Source: CAWGOF01 sp963824225 (GTDB lineage Bacteria; Acidobacteriota; Polarisedimenticolia; Polarisedimenticolales; Polarisedimenticolaceae). From it: DNA of 64,000 nt. The notes under the pieces were generated by a model. The model was given only the letters and a program-made list of their open reading frames with translations. It ran no database searches and had not been told where the DNA came from. Each line of letters starts with the position of its first letter. Position 1 is the stretch's first letter. The stretch covers positions 3,162,001 to 3,226,000 of the forward strand of contig CAWGOF010000003.1 in the NCBI GenBank assembly GCA_963824225.1, given 5' to 3'. Position numbers and translations under genes: made by a program. Below are positions 15,664 to 24,330 of the stretch, one piece after another.

Positions 15664-18600
15664 CTGGCAGGCTCCGGCGTTGGCGTTGAGGCGGACCGTT
15701 TCGTTGGTGCGGTTGCCCGGGGAGCCGAGTCCGCAAGCGGCGCTCCGGCCCTGGACGAGGTAGGCAAAGCCGGCGTTCGGGGCGGGCACCGCGGAGTCGT
15801 CGTACTCGAGCGCGGCGACGCTCGAGGCCAGGCACGCGCCGTAGTCGCCCGACGCGAGCGTTGAGAGGCTGCCCCGGGTGACCGCGTAGTCCGCGGCGAA
15901 GGACGCCGCCGGCCAGTGCAGGCGCGCGACGTCGGCGGCCAGCTTCTCCACCGTGATGCCGTTGATGGCTGGAGGGCGGCGGACCGCGGCGTTCGACGGC
16001 TGGCAGTCGCAGGCGTCGCCCGCACCGTCGCCGTCCGTGTCGGTCTGCGCGGCGTTTGCCGCCGTCGGGCAGTTGTCGCACAGGTTGCCATCGCCGTCCG
16101 CGTCCTGATCGGTCTGATACGCGTTCGCGGTCGTGACGCAGTTGTCGCACGCGTTGCCGAACGGATCCGTGTCCGCGTTCTCCTGACCCTGGTTCGTCGC
16201 GGTCGGGCAGTTGTCGCACACGTTCCCGAGCGTGTCGCCGTCGAAGTTCCTCTGGTCCAGGTTGCCCACGGTCGGACAGTTGTCACACGCGTCGCCGAGG
16301 CGGTCCGTGTCCGAGTTGGCCTGCGTCGGGTTTGCCAGGCCGACGCAGTTGTCGCAGCCATCCGTCGCGCTGTCGAGGTCGTTATCGACGCCGTCCGGAG
16401 GATAGCGTCCTCCCGAGTTCTGAGGGCCCCACACGATCATGTAGGTTCCGGTCCACACGGCGCCTTCCACGCCGCGTGCCGACGGCGCGTTCTGCATCGA
16501 TGTCGGAGTCCACGAGTTCGTCGCCGGATCGTAGCGCCCGCCGGTGTCGAGGGCGCCGGCGGCCCCACCATCCCCGCCCCAGACGATCATGCGTGGAGCG
16601 GCCCACACCGCCCCGTGGACACGCCGTGCCGCGGGCGCTCCGGCCGTGGACATGGTGGTCCAAGTGTCGCTCGTCGGATCGTAGAGCGCACCGGTGTTGG
16701 TAGAACCGCCCCAGACGATTGCGCGGCTACCGGTCCACACGGCCGACGGTTGGAAACGCGCAGACGGCGCTCCCGTGGTCGTGGTAGTGGTCCAGGAATT
16801 CAGCACCGGATCGTAGAGCCCGCCGGAGTTGAGTTCCTGCCCGCTGTTCGCGTCGATCCCGCCCCATACGAGCATCCGGCTTCCGGCCCACACGACCGCC
16901 GGACCGTCCCGCAGCGCGGGCTCGTTCGCCGACGACATCGACGTCCAGTTGTCGCCGACCGGATCGTAGACACCGCCCGCGCCGAGATGAGCGAAGTTGT
17001 CGTCCGATCCGCCGTAGACGAGCATGCGGCTTCCCGTCCACACGGCGGAATGCCCGGCCCGTGCGGCCGGTGCGCCCTGCGTGCGCGTCGCCTGCCAGGA
17101 GTCCGTCGCGGGGTTGTAGCGTCCGCCCGTGGCTAGCGTGTTCGGGTTCTCGGGTGAGGTGTCGCCGCCCCACACGACCATCCGGCTGCCGGTCCACACT
17201 GCCGTGTGCAGCTTGCGCGCCACGGGCGCGCCCTGCGTCGCAATCGCGCTCCACGCGTCGAGGACCGGATCGTACCGGAGCCCCTCGTCCAGCGTCGTCG
17301 AGTACCATCCACCCCAGAGGATCAGCTCGCTTCCGGTCCAGACCCTGCTGGCTTCGAAGCGTATGGACGGTGCGCCGTAGGTCCGGGTCGGCGTCCAGGT
17401 TCCCGTCCCCGGGTTGTAGCGCCCGCCCGTAGCCGCTTCGCCGTTTTGGGTAGAGCCGCCCCAGACGATCATCCGGGTACCGTCCCAAACGGCCGTATGG
17501 GCTTGCCGAGCGGACGGTGCGCCGGAGGTCGGCACGGTCGTCCAGGTGTGGCCTACGGGATCGTACGATCCGCCCGTGTTCAGCCGGTCTCCCTGGTCGT
17601 CCTCGCCGCCCCAGACGATGAAGCGTGTGCCGGTCCACACTCCGGTTGCCAGGCCGCGCGGCGCCGGTGCGCCCGAGACCGCGGTCGCCTCCCACGTGTT
17701 CTGCACCGGATCGTAGACGCCGCCCGTATCGGTCGTTGGTCCGTTGGACCAGCCGCCCCAGACGATCAGTCGCGAACCGGTCCAAGCGAACGCCATGAAG
17801 TTTCGCGGGCTCGGCGCGCCGACGGTTGTGATCGGCGACCAGGTACCCGTGCTCGGATCGAAGGCCGCCCCGTCCGCGGTGCAGACGGAGGCACAGCCGC
17901 CCCAGATGAGCATCCGGCTCCCGGTCCACACCGCGGCGTGGATCCGGCGCCCGGTCGGAGCGCCCGATGTGGTGATCGGCGCCCACGTGTCGGTCAGCGG
18001 GTCATAGAGCCCACCGTCGCCAAAGGAGGCGCCCTGCGGGTTGCCGCCACCCCAGATCGCCACCTCGGCACCCGTCCACACGCCGGAGGCGTAGTAACGT
18101 CCGGACGGCGCACCGGTGAGCGACATCGGCTTCCATGCGTCGATGTACGGATCGTAGCGCGCGCCCGTACGGACCGGACCCTGGCTCGGGCCCTCGAGCC
18201 CGCCCCACACCACCAGCTCGGTCCCTGCCCACACGACAGTGGGAACCGTCCGTGCGGTGGGCGACCCAACCAAGGTCATGGGACTCCACGAATCGAGAAC
18301 CGGGTCGTACCGCCCCCCTCGTGATTCCGTGCCCGAGGATCCGCCCCACACGAGCATCAGATCGCCCGTCCATACCGCGTCGTGGAAGCTGCGTGCGTCG
18401 GGCAGGTTGTCGAGGATGCCGTTGTCCCACGCGTCGATGTCGCAAGTGTCGCTCGTCGCGTCCGTTCCCGCAGCGACGGGTGGGTCGAGCGACACGTTGG
18501 CACGGGCGACGACCTCGACCGCGCTATCGTCGATGCCCGCGAGGACCGAGTCGCTCCCGTGCTCGACGTGCGCGCGAAAGCCGCGGTCGGCGAGGATCGG

Positions 18601-18999
18601 CCGCACGAGGCACTCCTGGATCAGCACTGGGTCGTAGTCGAGCGCGGCGAAGAGCTCGTCCAACCGCTCGGGCATCCGCGTGTCGCGCTGGATCCGCGCC
18701 AGCTCTTCCGCGAGCGCGCCGCCCGTGATCGGTGCGCCCCATAGCCGCTCGAGAGCGGCCGACTGGCGCAAATACTTGTGGACGCGCGCCTCGAGCGCAG
18801 CTCGCGGCACGGTCGTTTCGAACGGCTCGGTCGCCCCGATCCTGTGCGCGTGCCGCACGCGCTCGATCGCGCGCTCGGCGTCGACGCGCTGCTCGAACGA
18901 CAGGTACCGTGCGTTGGGTTCTTGCTGGGCCGCGGCGGCTACGGACGCGAGCCCCGCAACCAGAAGGACGACCGCCGACAGTCTGGGCTGAATCCCCAT
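15661..18999 (-). CDS. Large secreted Kelch-repeat protein with thrombospondin-3 calcium repeats
   Basis: A 1112-residue protein with a signal peptide (1-24), then a helical N-terminal region (about 30-150, with FEQRVDAERAIERVRHAHRI) of a type I associate with Acidobacteriota surface proteins. Next come 14 Kelch-like blades, each with a VWTGxxMxVWGG-type strand and RYDPxxxxW. They are followed by thrombospondin-3-like calcium motifs (DNCPTxxNxxQxxxDxDxxGDxC, about five copies) and a fibronectin-like tail. Fourteen blades could form two seven-bladed propellers. The tail resembles that of the FG-GAP protein at 4515. A surface or secreted binding role is likely. I preferred the ATG at 18999, after a G-rich stretch, over the GTG at 19005. 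Confidence 0.85.
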   Translation of the reverse strand: MGIQPRLSAVVLLVAGLASVAAAAQQEPNARYLSFEQRVDAERAIERVRHAHRIGATEPFETTVPRAALEARVHKYLRQSAALERLWGAPITGGALAEELARIQRDTRMPERLDELFAALDYDPVLIQECLVRPILADRGFRAHVEHGSDSVLAGIDDSAVEVVARANVSLDPPVAAGTDATSDTCDIDAWDNGILDNLPDARSFHDAVWTGDLMLVWGGSSGTESRGGRYDPVLDSWSPMTLVGSPTARTVPTVVWAGTELVVWGGLEGPSQGPVRTGARYDPYIDAWKPMSLTGAPSGRYYASGVWTGAEVAIWGGGNPQGASFGDGGLYDPLTDTWAPITTSGAPTGRRIHAAVWTGSRMLIWGGCASVCTADGAAFDPSTGTWSPITTVGAPSPRNFMAFAWTGSRLIVWGGWSNGPTTDTGGVYDPVQNTWEATAVSGAPAPRGLATGVWTGTRFIVWGGEDDQGDRLNTGGSYDPVGHTWTTVPTSGAPSARQAHTAVWDGTRMIVWGGSTQNGEAATGGRYNPGTGTWTPTRTYGAPSIRFEASRVWTGSELILWGGWYSTTLDEGLRYDPVLDAWSAIATQGAPVARKLHTAVWTGSRMVVWGGDTSPENPNTLATGGRYNPATDSWQATRTQGAPAARAGHSAVWTGSRMLVYGGSDDNFAHLGAGGVYDPVGDNWTSMSSANEPALRDGPAVVWAGSRMLVWGGIDANSGQELNSGGLYDPVLNSWTTTTTTGAPSARFQPSAVWTGSRAIVWGGSTNTGALYDPTSDTWTTMSTAGAPAARRVHGAVWAAPRMIVWGGDGGAAGALDTGGRYDPATNSWTPTSMQNAPSARGVEGAVWTGTYMIVWGPQNSGGRYPPDGVDNDLDSATDGCDNCVGLANPTQANSDTDRLGDACDNCPTVGNLDQRNFDGDTLGNVCDNCPTATNQGQENADTDPFGNACDNCVTTANAYQTDQDADGDGNLCDNCPTAANAAQTDTDGDGAGDACDCQPSNAAVRRPPAINGITVEKLAADVARLHWPAASFAADYAVTRGSLSTLASGDYGACLASSVAALEYDDSAVPAPNAGFAYLVQGRSAACGLGSPGNRTNETVRLNANAGACQ

Positions 19000-19093
19000 G
19001 GCCACCCCCCCGCGACGTTCCCCGGAAGCATACGGTCATGCTGTAGGGAGTGGCGGGAATCGTTGATTGCCCCCCAGGTCCCGCTGGCCCGGC

Positions 19094-21370
19094 TCAGTTG
19101 GGCCGGGAGAGCTCGCGGATGCGCTCGTCGGGCGCGTCGGTTCCGAGGATCTGTCGCAGCGCGGCCTCGAGCACCTCATCGCGGCCGGCACGGATCCCGG
19201 CGATCGTCGGGCGCACGTCGATATCGGGCACGATGCCGATGCGCTGGGTCGGCTTCCGGTCCGGGTAGAACACGCCGATGCCGCTGATCGGGCTAAACAG
19301 ATCTCCGGGCAACGGAAGACGGGAGACGTTGCCATCGGCGCCTGCGGTCGTGCTGCCGATCACGACCGCGTTCGGTGACGCGCGGAACGCCATCGACGTG
19401 TACTCGGCGCTGCTGATCGTGGTCTCGTCGATCAGGATCACGAGCTTGCCCGCGTAGCGCGGTGCGATCGGTGAGATCGCGAGTGGCGGGTCGGTCCAGG
19501 CGAACGCGCCGGGGTTCGTGGGATCGCCGATCGTGAACCGCACGAATGGCGTGGGCTCAGAGACAAAGTGCCCGCCGAGGGCGAAGACGACGAACTCCTT
19601 CGGGTAGTTGCGAATGTCGATGATCCAGCCCTGCGTGCCCTTCGCGCCTTCGAGGTAGTTCGGGATCTCGGAGACCTGGACCCCCGAGAGCTTGAGATAC
19701 GCGACCTCGGGCGAGAGCAGCCGGAACGCGGGACCCGGCAGGTCGTGCAGCCAGCCGCCTTCGTCGTCGAGCTCCTTGCTCGGCAAGCGCTCGGTTGCGA
19801 TGTCGAGCGCGCTTTGCTCGCGCTCGATCGTGATCTTGACCGGGCCGCACCGCCCCTGGGTCATCGCGCGCATCATCGAGAGCGCTCGGTGGACCTCGTT
19901 CGACGCCGAGTAGAGGGGCTCCCACGAGGCCATGAGCCGGTCGACCGGCTTTCCGTCGAGAGCGCGGATCGCGTCGCCGACCTCGAGCTTGGTCGCCGGG
20001 CCCTTCTCCTTGTTCGAGTAGCCGGCCACGACCGGGCGGCCCTCGACGAACCGCAGGAGCACGGGGACCTGGCAGTCGCCGCGCGGTGGACGCTCGGGGT
20101 AGATGCTCCACAGGTTGGCGTGGCCGTCGTTGAGTCGCGAGACGAGCGCGAACATCACCTCGTGGTACCGCTCGAGGTCCTTCGCCTGAGCCAGGCGCGG
20201 GAGGAACTCGGGGAGAACGGCGTTCCAGTCGGCGCCGATGACGTCGCGATACGGCGACCAGTACTGGATCGCGTTCCACCAGCGGAAGAGCGCGAGCAAG
20301 CGGTAGCCCGGGTCGGGGAGCGCGGGCCGAGCGTAGGCCGGCTCGCGCCGGAACTCGGGGTTGCCCACGCCTTGGATGAGCGCGAGGTACGCCTGGTCCT
20401 GGCGCACCGGCCGGTTGCGATGGACCTGCTCGAGGAAGGTCGAGAGTCCCTCGCCGAGCGTTGCGCGATCGTGGATCCAGTCGAGGTCGGGCCTGATGGC
20501 GAGCCCTTCGGGCAGGCTCGCGCAGGGGTCGCACGGCGCGATCTCGCCGAGCTGCTTCGCCCAATCGAGGATCGCCTGGCTCGCCGCGTTGCGGTCTGGC
20601 GCGGCGGCGGCGGCGACGCGCGGGAGCACGCGGAACAGCTCGTAGTCCCAGTGGACGTCCCCGGCGACGACCTTCGGGTGGTGGTACTTGAGGAAGCCCC
20701 AGACCTTGCCGAGCGTCACGAGGTTTGCGGTCTGCTCGGCCGTCAGCGTGTCGAGCGTGACCTTCGAGCCCGCGTCGAACTCGCGGTCGGTGTCGAGAAC
20801 TGTCTTCACGCGCTCGACCTTCGGCGCTTGCTCGATCGGCTTGTCATCGACGAGCAGGCGCAGGTCGTCGACCCACACCTTGCCCTGGCCCGCGAGCAGC
20901 GCGCCGAAGAACAGCTTCTTGCCGGCCTTCTCGATCGGCAGTTTGATCGTGTACTCGGTCCAGTCGGTCGTGCCGGAGAGCTTTCGGCTCTGCATGTTGT
21001 CGAACGCCACGGGGCCCGATTCGCCGTCCTCGCGCATCCACAGCCCAGCCCAGCCCTGGACGTTCTCGGTCTTGAGGAACCCGCGCAGCTCGATCGTCGT
21101 GCCCGAGAAGTCCATCGGGAGGAACGTCGTGAGCGAGCTGAACCCCTCGGGGGTCGTCGCGCGGTCGATCCGCGCCGACCATTGGCCGCCGTGGACGACC
21201 GCCGAGTCGGCGAACAGCGTCTCTGCGGGTCCGCCGGTCCAACCGGTGGGAGCTGAGCCCGAGGTCGAGCCCTCGAACGAGAGCAACCGATCGAGGTCGT
21301 CGGCCTGCGCGCGGGTGGCGCAGGCGGCCACGAAGAGGGCGAGGACCCCGAGCGCCGTGCGCAGGCTCAT
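19094..21370 (-). CDS. S41 family (C-terminal processing/tricorn-like) peptidase, secreted
   Basis: A 758-residue protein. The signal sequence ends FVAACATRA, a possible lipobox. Residues about 25-190 look like a carbohydrate-binding-type jelly roll (GGQWSARIDR, WTEYTIKLPI, VWVDDLRLLV). A helical region and a PDZ-like part (KLEVGDAIRALDGKPVD) follow, then the S41 catalytic domain with the nucleophile in TTISSAEYTS (Ser about 654) and IGSTTAGADGN. S41 peptidases process protein C-termini or degrade peptides in the periplasm. I used the ATG at 21370; upstream codons belong to repeat A. The gene follows the HAD gene on the same strand, separated by that repeat. Confidence 0.88.
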   Translation of the reverse strand: MSLRTALGVLALFVAACATRAQADDLDRLLSFEGSTSGSAPTGWTGGPAETLFADSAVVHGGQWSARIDRATTPEGFSSLTTFLPMDFSGTTIELRGFLKTENVQGWAGLWMREDGESGPVAFDNMQSRKLSGTTDWTEYTIKLPIEKAGKKLFFGALLAGQGKVWVDDLRLLVDDKPIEQAPKVERVKTVLDTDREFDAGSKVTLDTLTAEQTANLVTLGKVWGFLKYHHPKVVAGDVHWDYELFRVLPRVAAAAAPDRNAASQAILDWAKQLGEIAPCDPCASLPEGLAIRPDLDWIHDRATLGEGLSTFLEQVHRNRPVRQDQAYLALIQGVGNPEFRREPAYARPALPDPGYRLLALFRWWNAIQYWSPYRDVIGADWNAVLPEFLPRLAQAKDLERYHEVMFALVSRLNDGHANLWSIYPERPPRGDCQVPVLLRFVEGRPVVAGYSNKEKGPATKLEVGDAIRALDGKPVDRLMASWEPLYSASNEVHRALSMMRAMTQGRCGPVKITIEREQSALDIATERLPSKELDDEGGWLHDLPGPAFRLLSPEVAYLKLSGVQVSEIPNYLEGAKGTQGWIIDIRNYPKEFVVFALGGHFVSEPTPFVRFTIGDPTNPGAFAWTDPPLAISPIAPRYAGKLVILIDETTISSAEYTSMAFRASPNAVVIGSTTAGADGNVSRLPLPGDLFSPISGIGVFYPDRKPTQRIGIVPDIDVRPTIAGIRAGRDEVLEAALRQILGTDAPDERIRELSRPN

Positions 21371-21382
21371 GCCGACGAGTTT

Positions 21383-21443
21383 AAACGGGGACACTCTCCG
21401 TTTCGTGCCTCAAATGGGGCAGAAACCAAGAGTGTCCCCGTTT
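21383..21443. repeat. Repeat family A, copy 3 (full palindrome)
   Basis: The most complete copy. Left arm AAACGGGGACACTCTCCGTTT and right arm AAACCAAGAGTGTCCCCGTTT flank a CTCAAATGGGG centre. It is a long near-palindrome able to form a hairpin on either strand. It lies between the HAD gene, whose TGA abuts it, and the S41 gene 13 bases away, and could act as a terminator or attenuator between them. Confidence 0.85.
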
Positions 21444-22096
21444 CATGCCGATGCTCGGCGACCCCACTCCGGGTTTCGGGTGAGCTGGCACGTCAGGCGC
21501 TCGATGATCTGGTGCACGCGGTCGATCTCCGGGGCGGCGAGGTAGCGCTCGCTCCGGCCCAGGACGATGCCCAGGTCGCACACATCGAGGAACGGACCGT
21601 CGCGATCCTCGGAGTCGGCGCAGCCGACCGAGACGAGGTGCTGGCGCAGCCGGCTCCACACGAAGTCGCGCTTTGCGTCCTCGGTGACGGCTTCGCAGCT
21701 CACGAGGCCGCCACCGTTCGGCGCGAACGTGTACTCCGAGCACAGCACGCGGTCCTGCGGAATCCCGTAGCGCTCGGCCAGCGGGCGCACGAAGTAGCTC
21801 GGCCCGCTCGACACGAGGTAGATGATCGCCGGGGCCTGGAACAGGTCCACCACCCCGTCGCGCAGGACCGCGTGCCCGAAGCGCGACCGTGCGACCTCGC
21901 GCGTGAATCCGGCGCCGCGGAACAGATCGACGAGCTGCGTGCCGAAGCCGCGGCTATCGAGCGCGCCCGTCTGGTACGCAAACTCGAGCTCGTCGTACCG
22001 CGCCGTGACGCCCAGCGCCGCCGCGTACCCGCGCTGGACGCACGAGGTCGTCAGCGTGCCGCCGACATCGAGGAACAAACCCACCGCGCCGCTCAC
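21443..22096 (-). CDS. HAD superfamily phosphatase-like protein
   Basis: A 217-residue haloacid-dehalogenase-fold protein resembling phosphoserine phosphatases. Motif I reads LFLDVGGTLT (the nucleophile Asp is kept, but the usual DxD second Asp is Gly), motif II YLVSSGPS, a Lys in EDAKRDF, and motif III GCADSEDRDGPFL. Loss of the second motif-I Asp makes ordinary phosphatase chemistry less certain, because that residue is the usual general acid/base. The GTG at 22096 has an excellent ribosome-binding site, GAGGAGGT, about 7 bases upstream. The stop codon abuts repeat A. Confidence 0.8.
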   Translation of the reverse strand: MSGAVGLFLDVGGTLTTSCVQRGYAAALGVTARYDELEFAYQTGALDSRGFGTQLVDLFRGAGFTREVARSRFGHAVLRDGVVDLFQAPAIIYLVSSGPSYFVRPLAERYGIPQDRVLCSEYTFAPNGGGLVSCEAVTEDAKRDFVWSRLRQHLVSVGCADSEDRDGPFLDVCDLGIVLGRSERYLAAPEIDRVHQIIERLTCQLTRNPEWGRRASA

Positions 22097-22129
22097 GGAG
22101 CTACCTCCTCGTCGGACGAGGCCTCGCGG

Positions 22130-22204
22130 GACGAGGAATCCGACCTGGGCGAACCCGGTGGGAGCGGGGGAGTGTGGGGCTCTGTCCCAGCCGGGCTCGC
22201 CCAT
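22130..22204 (-). pseudogene. Short haem-peroxidase-like remnant
   Basis: On the minus strand this stretch reads MGEPGWDRAPHSPAPTGF then AQVGF. The haem peroxidase at 31849 has MGDPGRETAPDSPIPAGF followed by TYVGQF at the matching place. The nucleotide sequences also match over about 75 bases, including ACTCCCCC. The similarity fades on both sides and no longer peroxidase frame exists here. The rest of the non-coding stretch 22097-22317 shows only the start signals of the two diverging genes. Confidence 0.4.
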
Positions 22205-22317
22205 GACGGAACCTCTCTTTCTCGTTCGGCCATCTTGACCAGGGGTCGGACCGGGCCCCTTGATTCCCCTGAATTTCGCCCCCGGTCATTCTGCGGACAG
22301 GTCCAACCAACCGTTCG

Positions 22318-24327
22318 ATGAGCAACGGAAGCGTCATCCCCGAGCCGAACGCGCGACGGCTGCGGATCTTCGCCTTCGACCCGAGCGTGTCGGCGCAGTT
22401 CGGGATGGCCGGCATCGACGTCATCACGATCGCCGTGCCGTGGGAGCGGAGTCTCGACAAGGGGCCGGTCGGCGAGTACATCGAGGTGATCGACGCCGAT
22501 CCGGCGAGCGGCCGGTTCTACAACCCGGTCGATCTCAACGACCAGTGGGTTCTGGCGCAGGAGGGGCTCGCGCCGTCGGAGACGAATCCGCAGTTCCACC
22601 AGCAGATGGTCTACGCCGTGGCGATGACGACGATCGGCCACTTCGAGCGCGCGCTCGGTCGCGTCGCGCTGTGGTCGGCCCACCGCCCGCCGGGTCCCGA
22701 CCAGGAGGCGCAGTTCGTCCGCCGTCTGCGCATCTACCCGCACGCGCTCCGCGACCGCAACGCGTACTACAGCGCGGACAAGAAGGCGTTGCTATTCGGC
22801 TACTTCCCGGTCGGGATCAAGGACGAGAGCAACACGCCGGGGACGCTCGTATTCACCTGCCTGTCACACGACATCATCGCCCACGAAACGACGCACGCCT
22901 TACTCGACGGCGTCCACCCGCGGTTCAGCGAGCCGGTGAACGTCGACGTCCTCGCGTTCCACGAAGCGTTCGCCGACATCGTCGCCCTGTTCCAGCATTT
23001 CTCCTACCCCGGCGTCCTGCGGAGCCAGATCGCCAGCACGCGCGGCAATCTGGCGGACGAGAACCTGCTCGGCCAGCTGGCTCAGCAGTTCGGCAAGGCC
23101 TCGGGCCGGGGCTCCGCGCTGCGGGACGCGCTCGGGAAGCTCAACCCGGAAACCGGGAAGTGGGAGCAGCTCAAGCCCGACGTCCACAAGCTCGATCGGA
23201 CGTTCGAGCCCCACGAGCGCGGCGCGATCCTCGTCGCCGCCGTGTTCGGTGCATTCCTCAAGGTCTACCGGTCCCGCACGCTCGACCTGTACCGCATCGC
23301 GAGCGAGGGCACGGGCGTCCTGCGGGAAGGCGAGCTGCCCACCGACCTGGCGAACCGGCTGGCGGAGGAGGCCGGGCGCTGCGCGCAGTACGTGTTGCAG
23401 ATGTGCATCCGGGCGATCGACTACTGCCCGCCGGTCGGCATCACATTCGGCGACTACCTGCGCGCGATCGTGACGGCGGACTACGACCTCAACGCCGGCG
23501 ACGTCACGGGGTACCGCCTCGCGTTCGTCGAGAGCTTCCGCCAATGGGGCATCCACCCGGTCGGCATGCGCAGCATGTCGGTCGAGAGCCTGCTGTGGCC
23601 CGACCGAATGGCGGCGGAGGAGGCCACGTCGGTCCGGATCGACCCCGATGAGCTGCGATCGCTGTTCCGCGAGGAGCAGCCGCTGAACCTCGACGAGCCA
23701 TCGGTCGGCCCGGGCCAGAAGAGCCGCCTCACGCAGGCGCCGCGGCTCCAGCCGTGGGACCTCGAGAGCGACCGCCGCCGGACCTGGGAAGGGGTCGAGG
23801 ACGATGCCGCGGTGATCTGGGGCTGGCTGATGAAGGGCAAGGGCCGGAAGCTCCTGCCGATCATCGGCATCGTGGACGACGACTCGGCGCCCCCGACCGT
23901 GTTCCGATCGATGTCGAGCGGGTACAGGGTCGCGGTCGAGGTGCACTCGGTCCGCCGTGCGCTGCGCCGTAGCCCGCGCGGCGGCACGGTGGCCGACCTG
24001 GTGGTCGAGATCACGCAGCGCCGGCGCGGGTACTTCGACCCGGCCGTCCAGCACCGGAAGGACAAGCCGGGAACGAAGCTCGCTCCGGAGGACCGCGGCG
24101 ACTTCCGGTACCGCGCGGGGTGCACGCTCCTGATCGACCCGAGCACGATGGACGTCCGCCGCGTCATCCGCACGGCGGGAAAGATCGACGACGATCGTCA
24201 GCTCGAGCGGGTCCGACGCTTCTTGACCGAGGGCGGTCTCGCCGCGGCGAACGCGTTCTATCCCGCGTCGGAGCTGTTCAACGAGCGCGAGCCGTTCGCG
24301 CTCCTGCACCGGAGCGAGGAGGCCTAG
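22318..24327 (+). CDS. Cytoplasmic gluzincin-type zinc metallopeptidase
   Basis: A 669-residue protein without signal peptide. The zinc-peptidase motif H189-E-T-T-H193 (DIIAHETTHALLDG) is followed 22 residues later by Glu216 in FHEAFADIVALF, the thermolysin-like third ligand, so it is a gluzincin. The N-terminal 150 residues and the C-terminal third (about 470-669) match nothing I know; the latter contains a strand-rich segment with GYRVAVEVHSVRRAL. It is the first gene of a two-gene unit, three bases before the metallo-beta-lactamase-fold gene, and opens the protease island. The substrate is unknown. Confidence 0.8.
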   Translation: MSNGSVIPEPNARRLRIFAFDPSVSAQFGMAGIDVITIAVPWERSLDKGPVGEYIEVIDADPASGRFYNPVDLNDQWVLAQEGLAPSETNPQFHQQMVYAVAMTTIGHFERALGRVALWSAHRPPGPDQEAQFVRRLRIYPHALRDRNAYYSADKKALLFGYFPVGIKDESNTPGTLVFTCLSHDIIAHETTHALLDGVHPRFSEPVNVDVLAFHEAFADIVALFQHFSYPGVLRSQIASTRGNLADENLLGQLAQQFGKASGRGSALRDALGKLNPETGKWEQLKPDVHKLDRTFEPHERGAILVAAVFGAFLKVYRSRTLDLYRIASEGTGVLREGELPTDLANRLAEEAGRCAQYVLQMCIRAIDYCPPVGITFGDYLRAIVTADYDLNAGDVTGYRLAFVESFRQWGIHPVGMRSMSVESLLWPDRMAAEEATSVRIDPDELRSLFREEQPLNLDEPSVGPGQKSRLTQAPRLQPWDLESDRRRTWEGVEDDAAVIWGWLMKGKGRKLLPIIGIVDDDSAPPTVFRSMSSGYRVAVEVHSVRRALRRSPRGGTVADLVVEITQRRRGYFDPAVQHRKDKPGTKLAPEDRGDFRYRAGCTLLIDPSTMDVRRVIRTAGKIDDDRQLERVRRFLTEGGLAAANAFYPASELFNEREPFALLHRSEEA

Positions 24328-24330
24328 ACG

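Noticed and set aside
15916..17136. Long plus-strand frame (about 400 codons) opposite the Kelch gene
   Set aside because: It is antisense to strongly repetitive, well-formed Kelch blades; its own translation is low-complexity Arg/Ala/Val-rich and shows no domain.
21371..21394. Longer start for the S41 peptidase (eight more residues)
   Set aside because: Those codons lie in the repeat A arm, and the signal peptide begins at the ATG at 21370.
22900..24309. 469-codon minus-strand frame opposite the metallopeptidase
   Set aside because: Shadow of the HExxH peptidase gene; composition typical of antisense high-GC frames.
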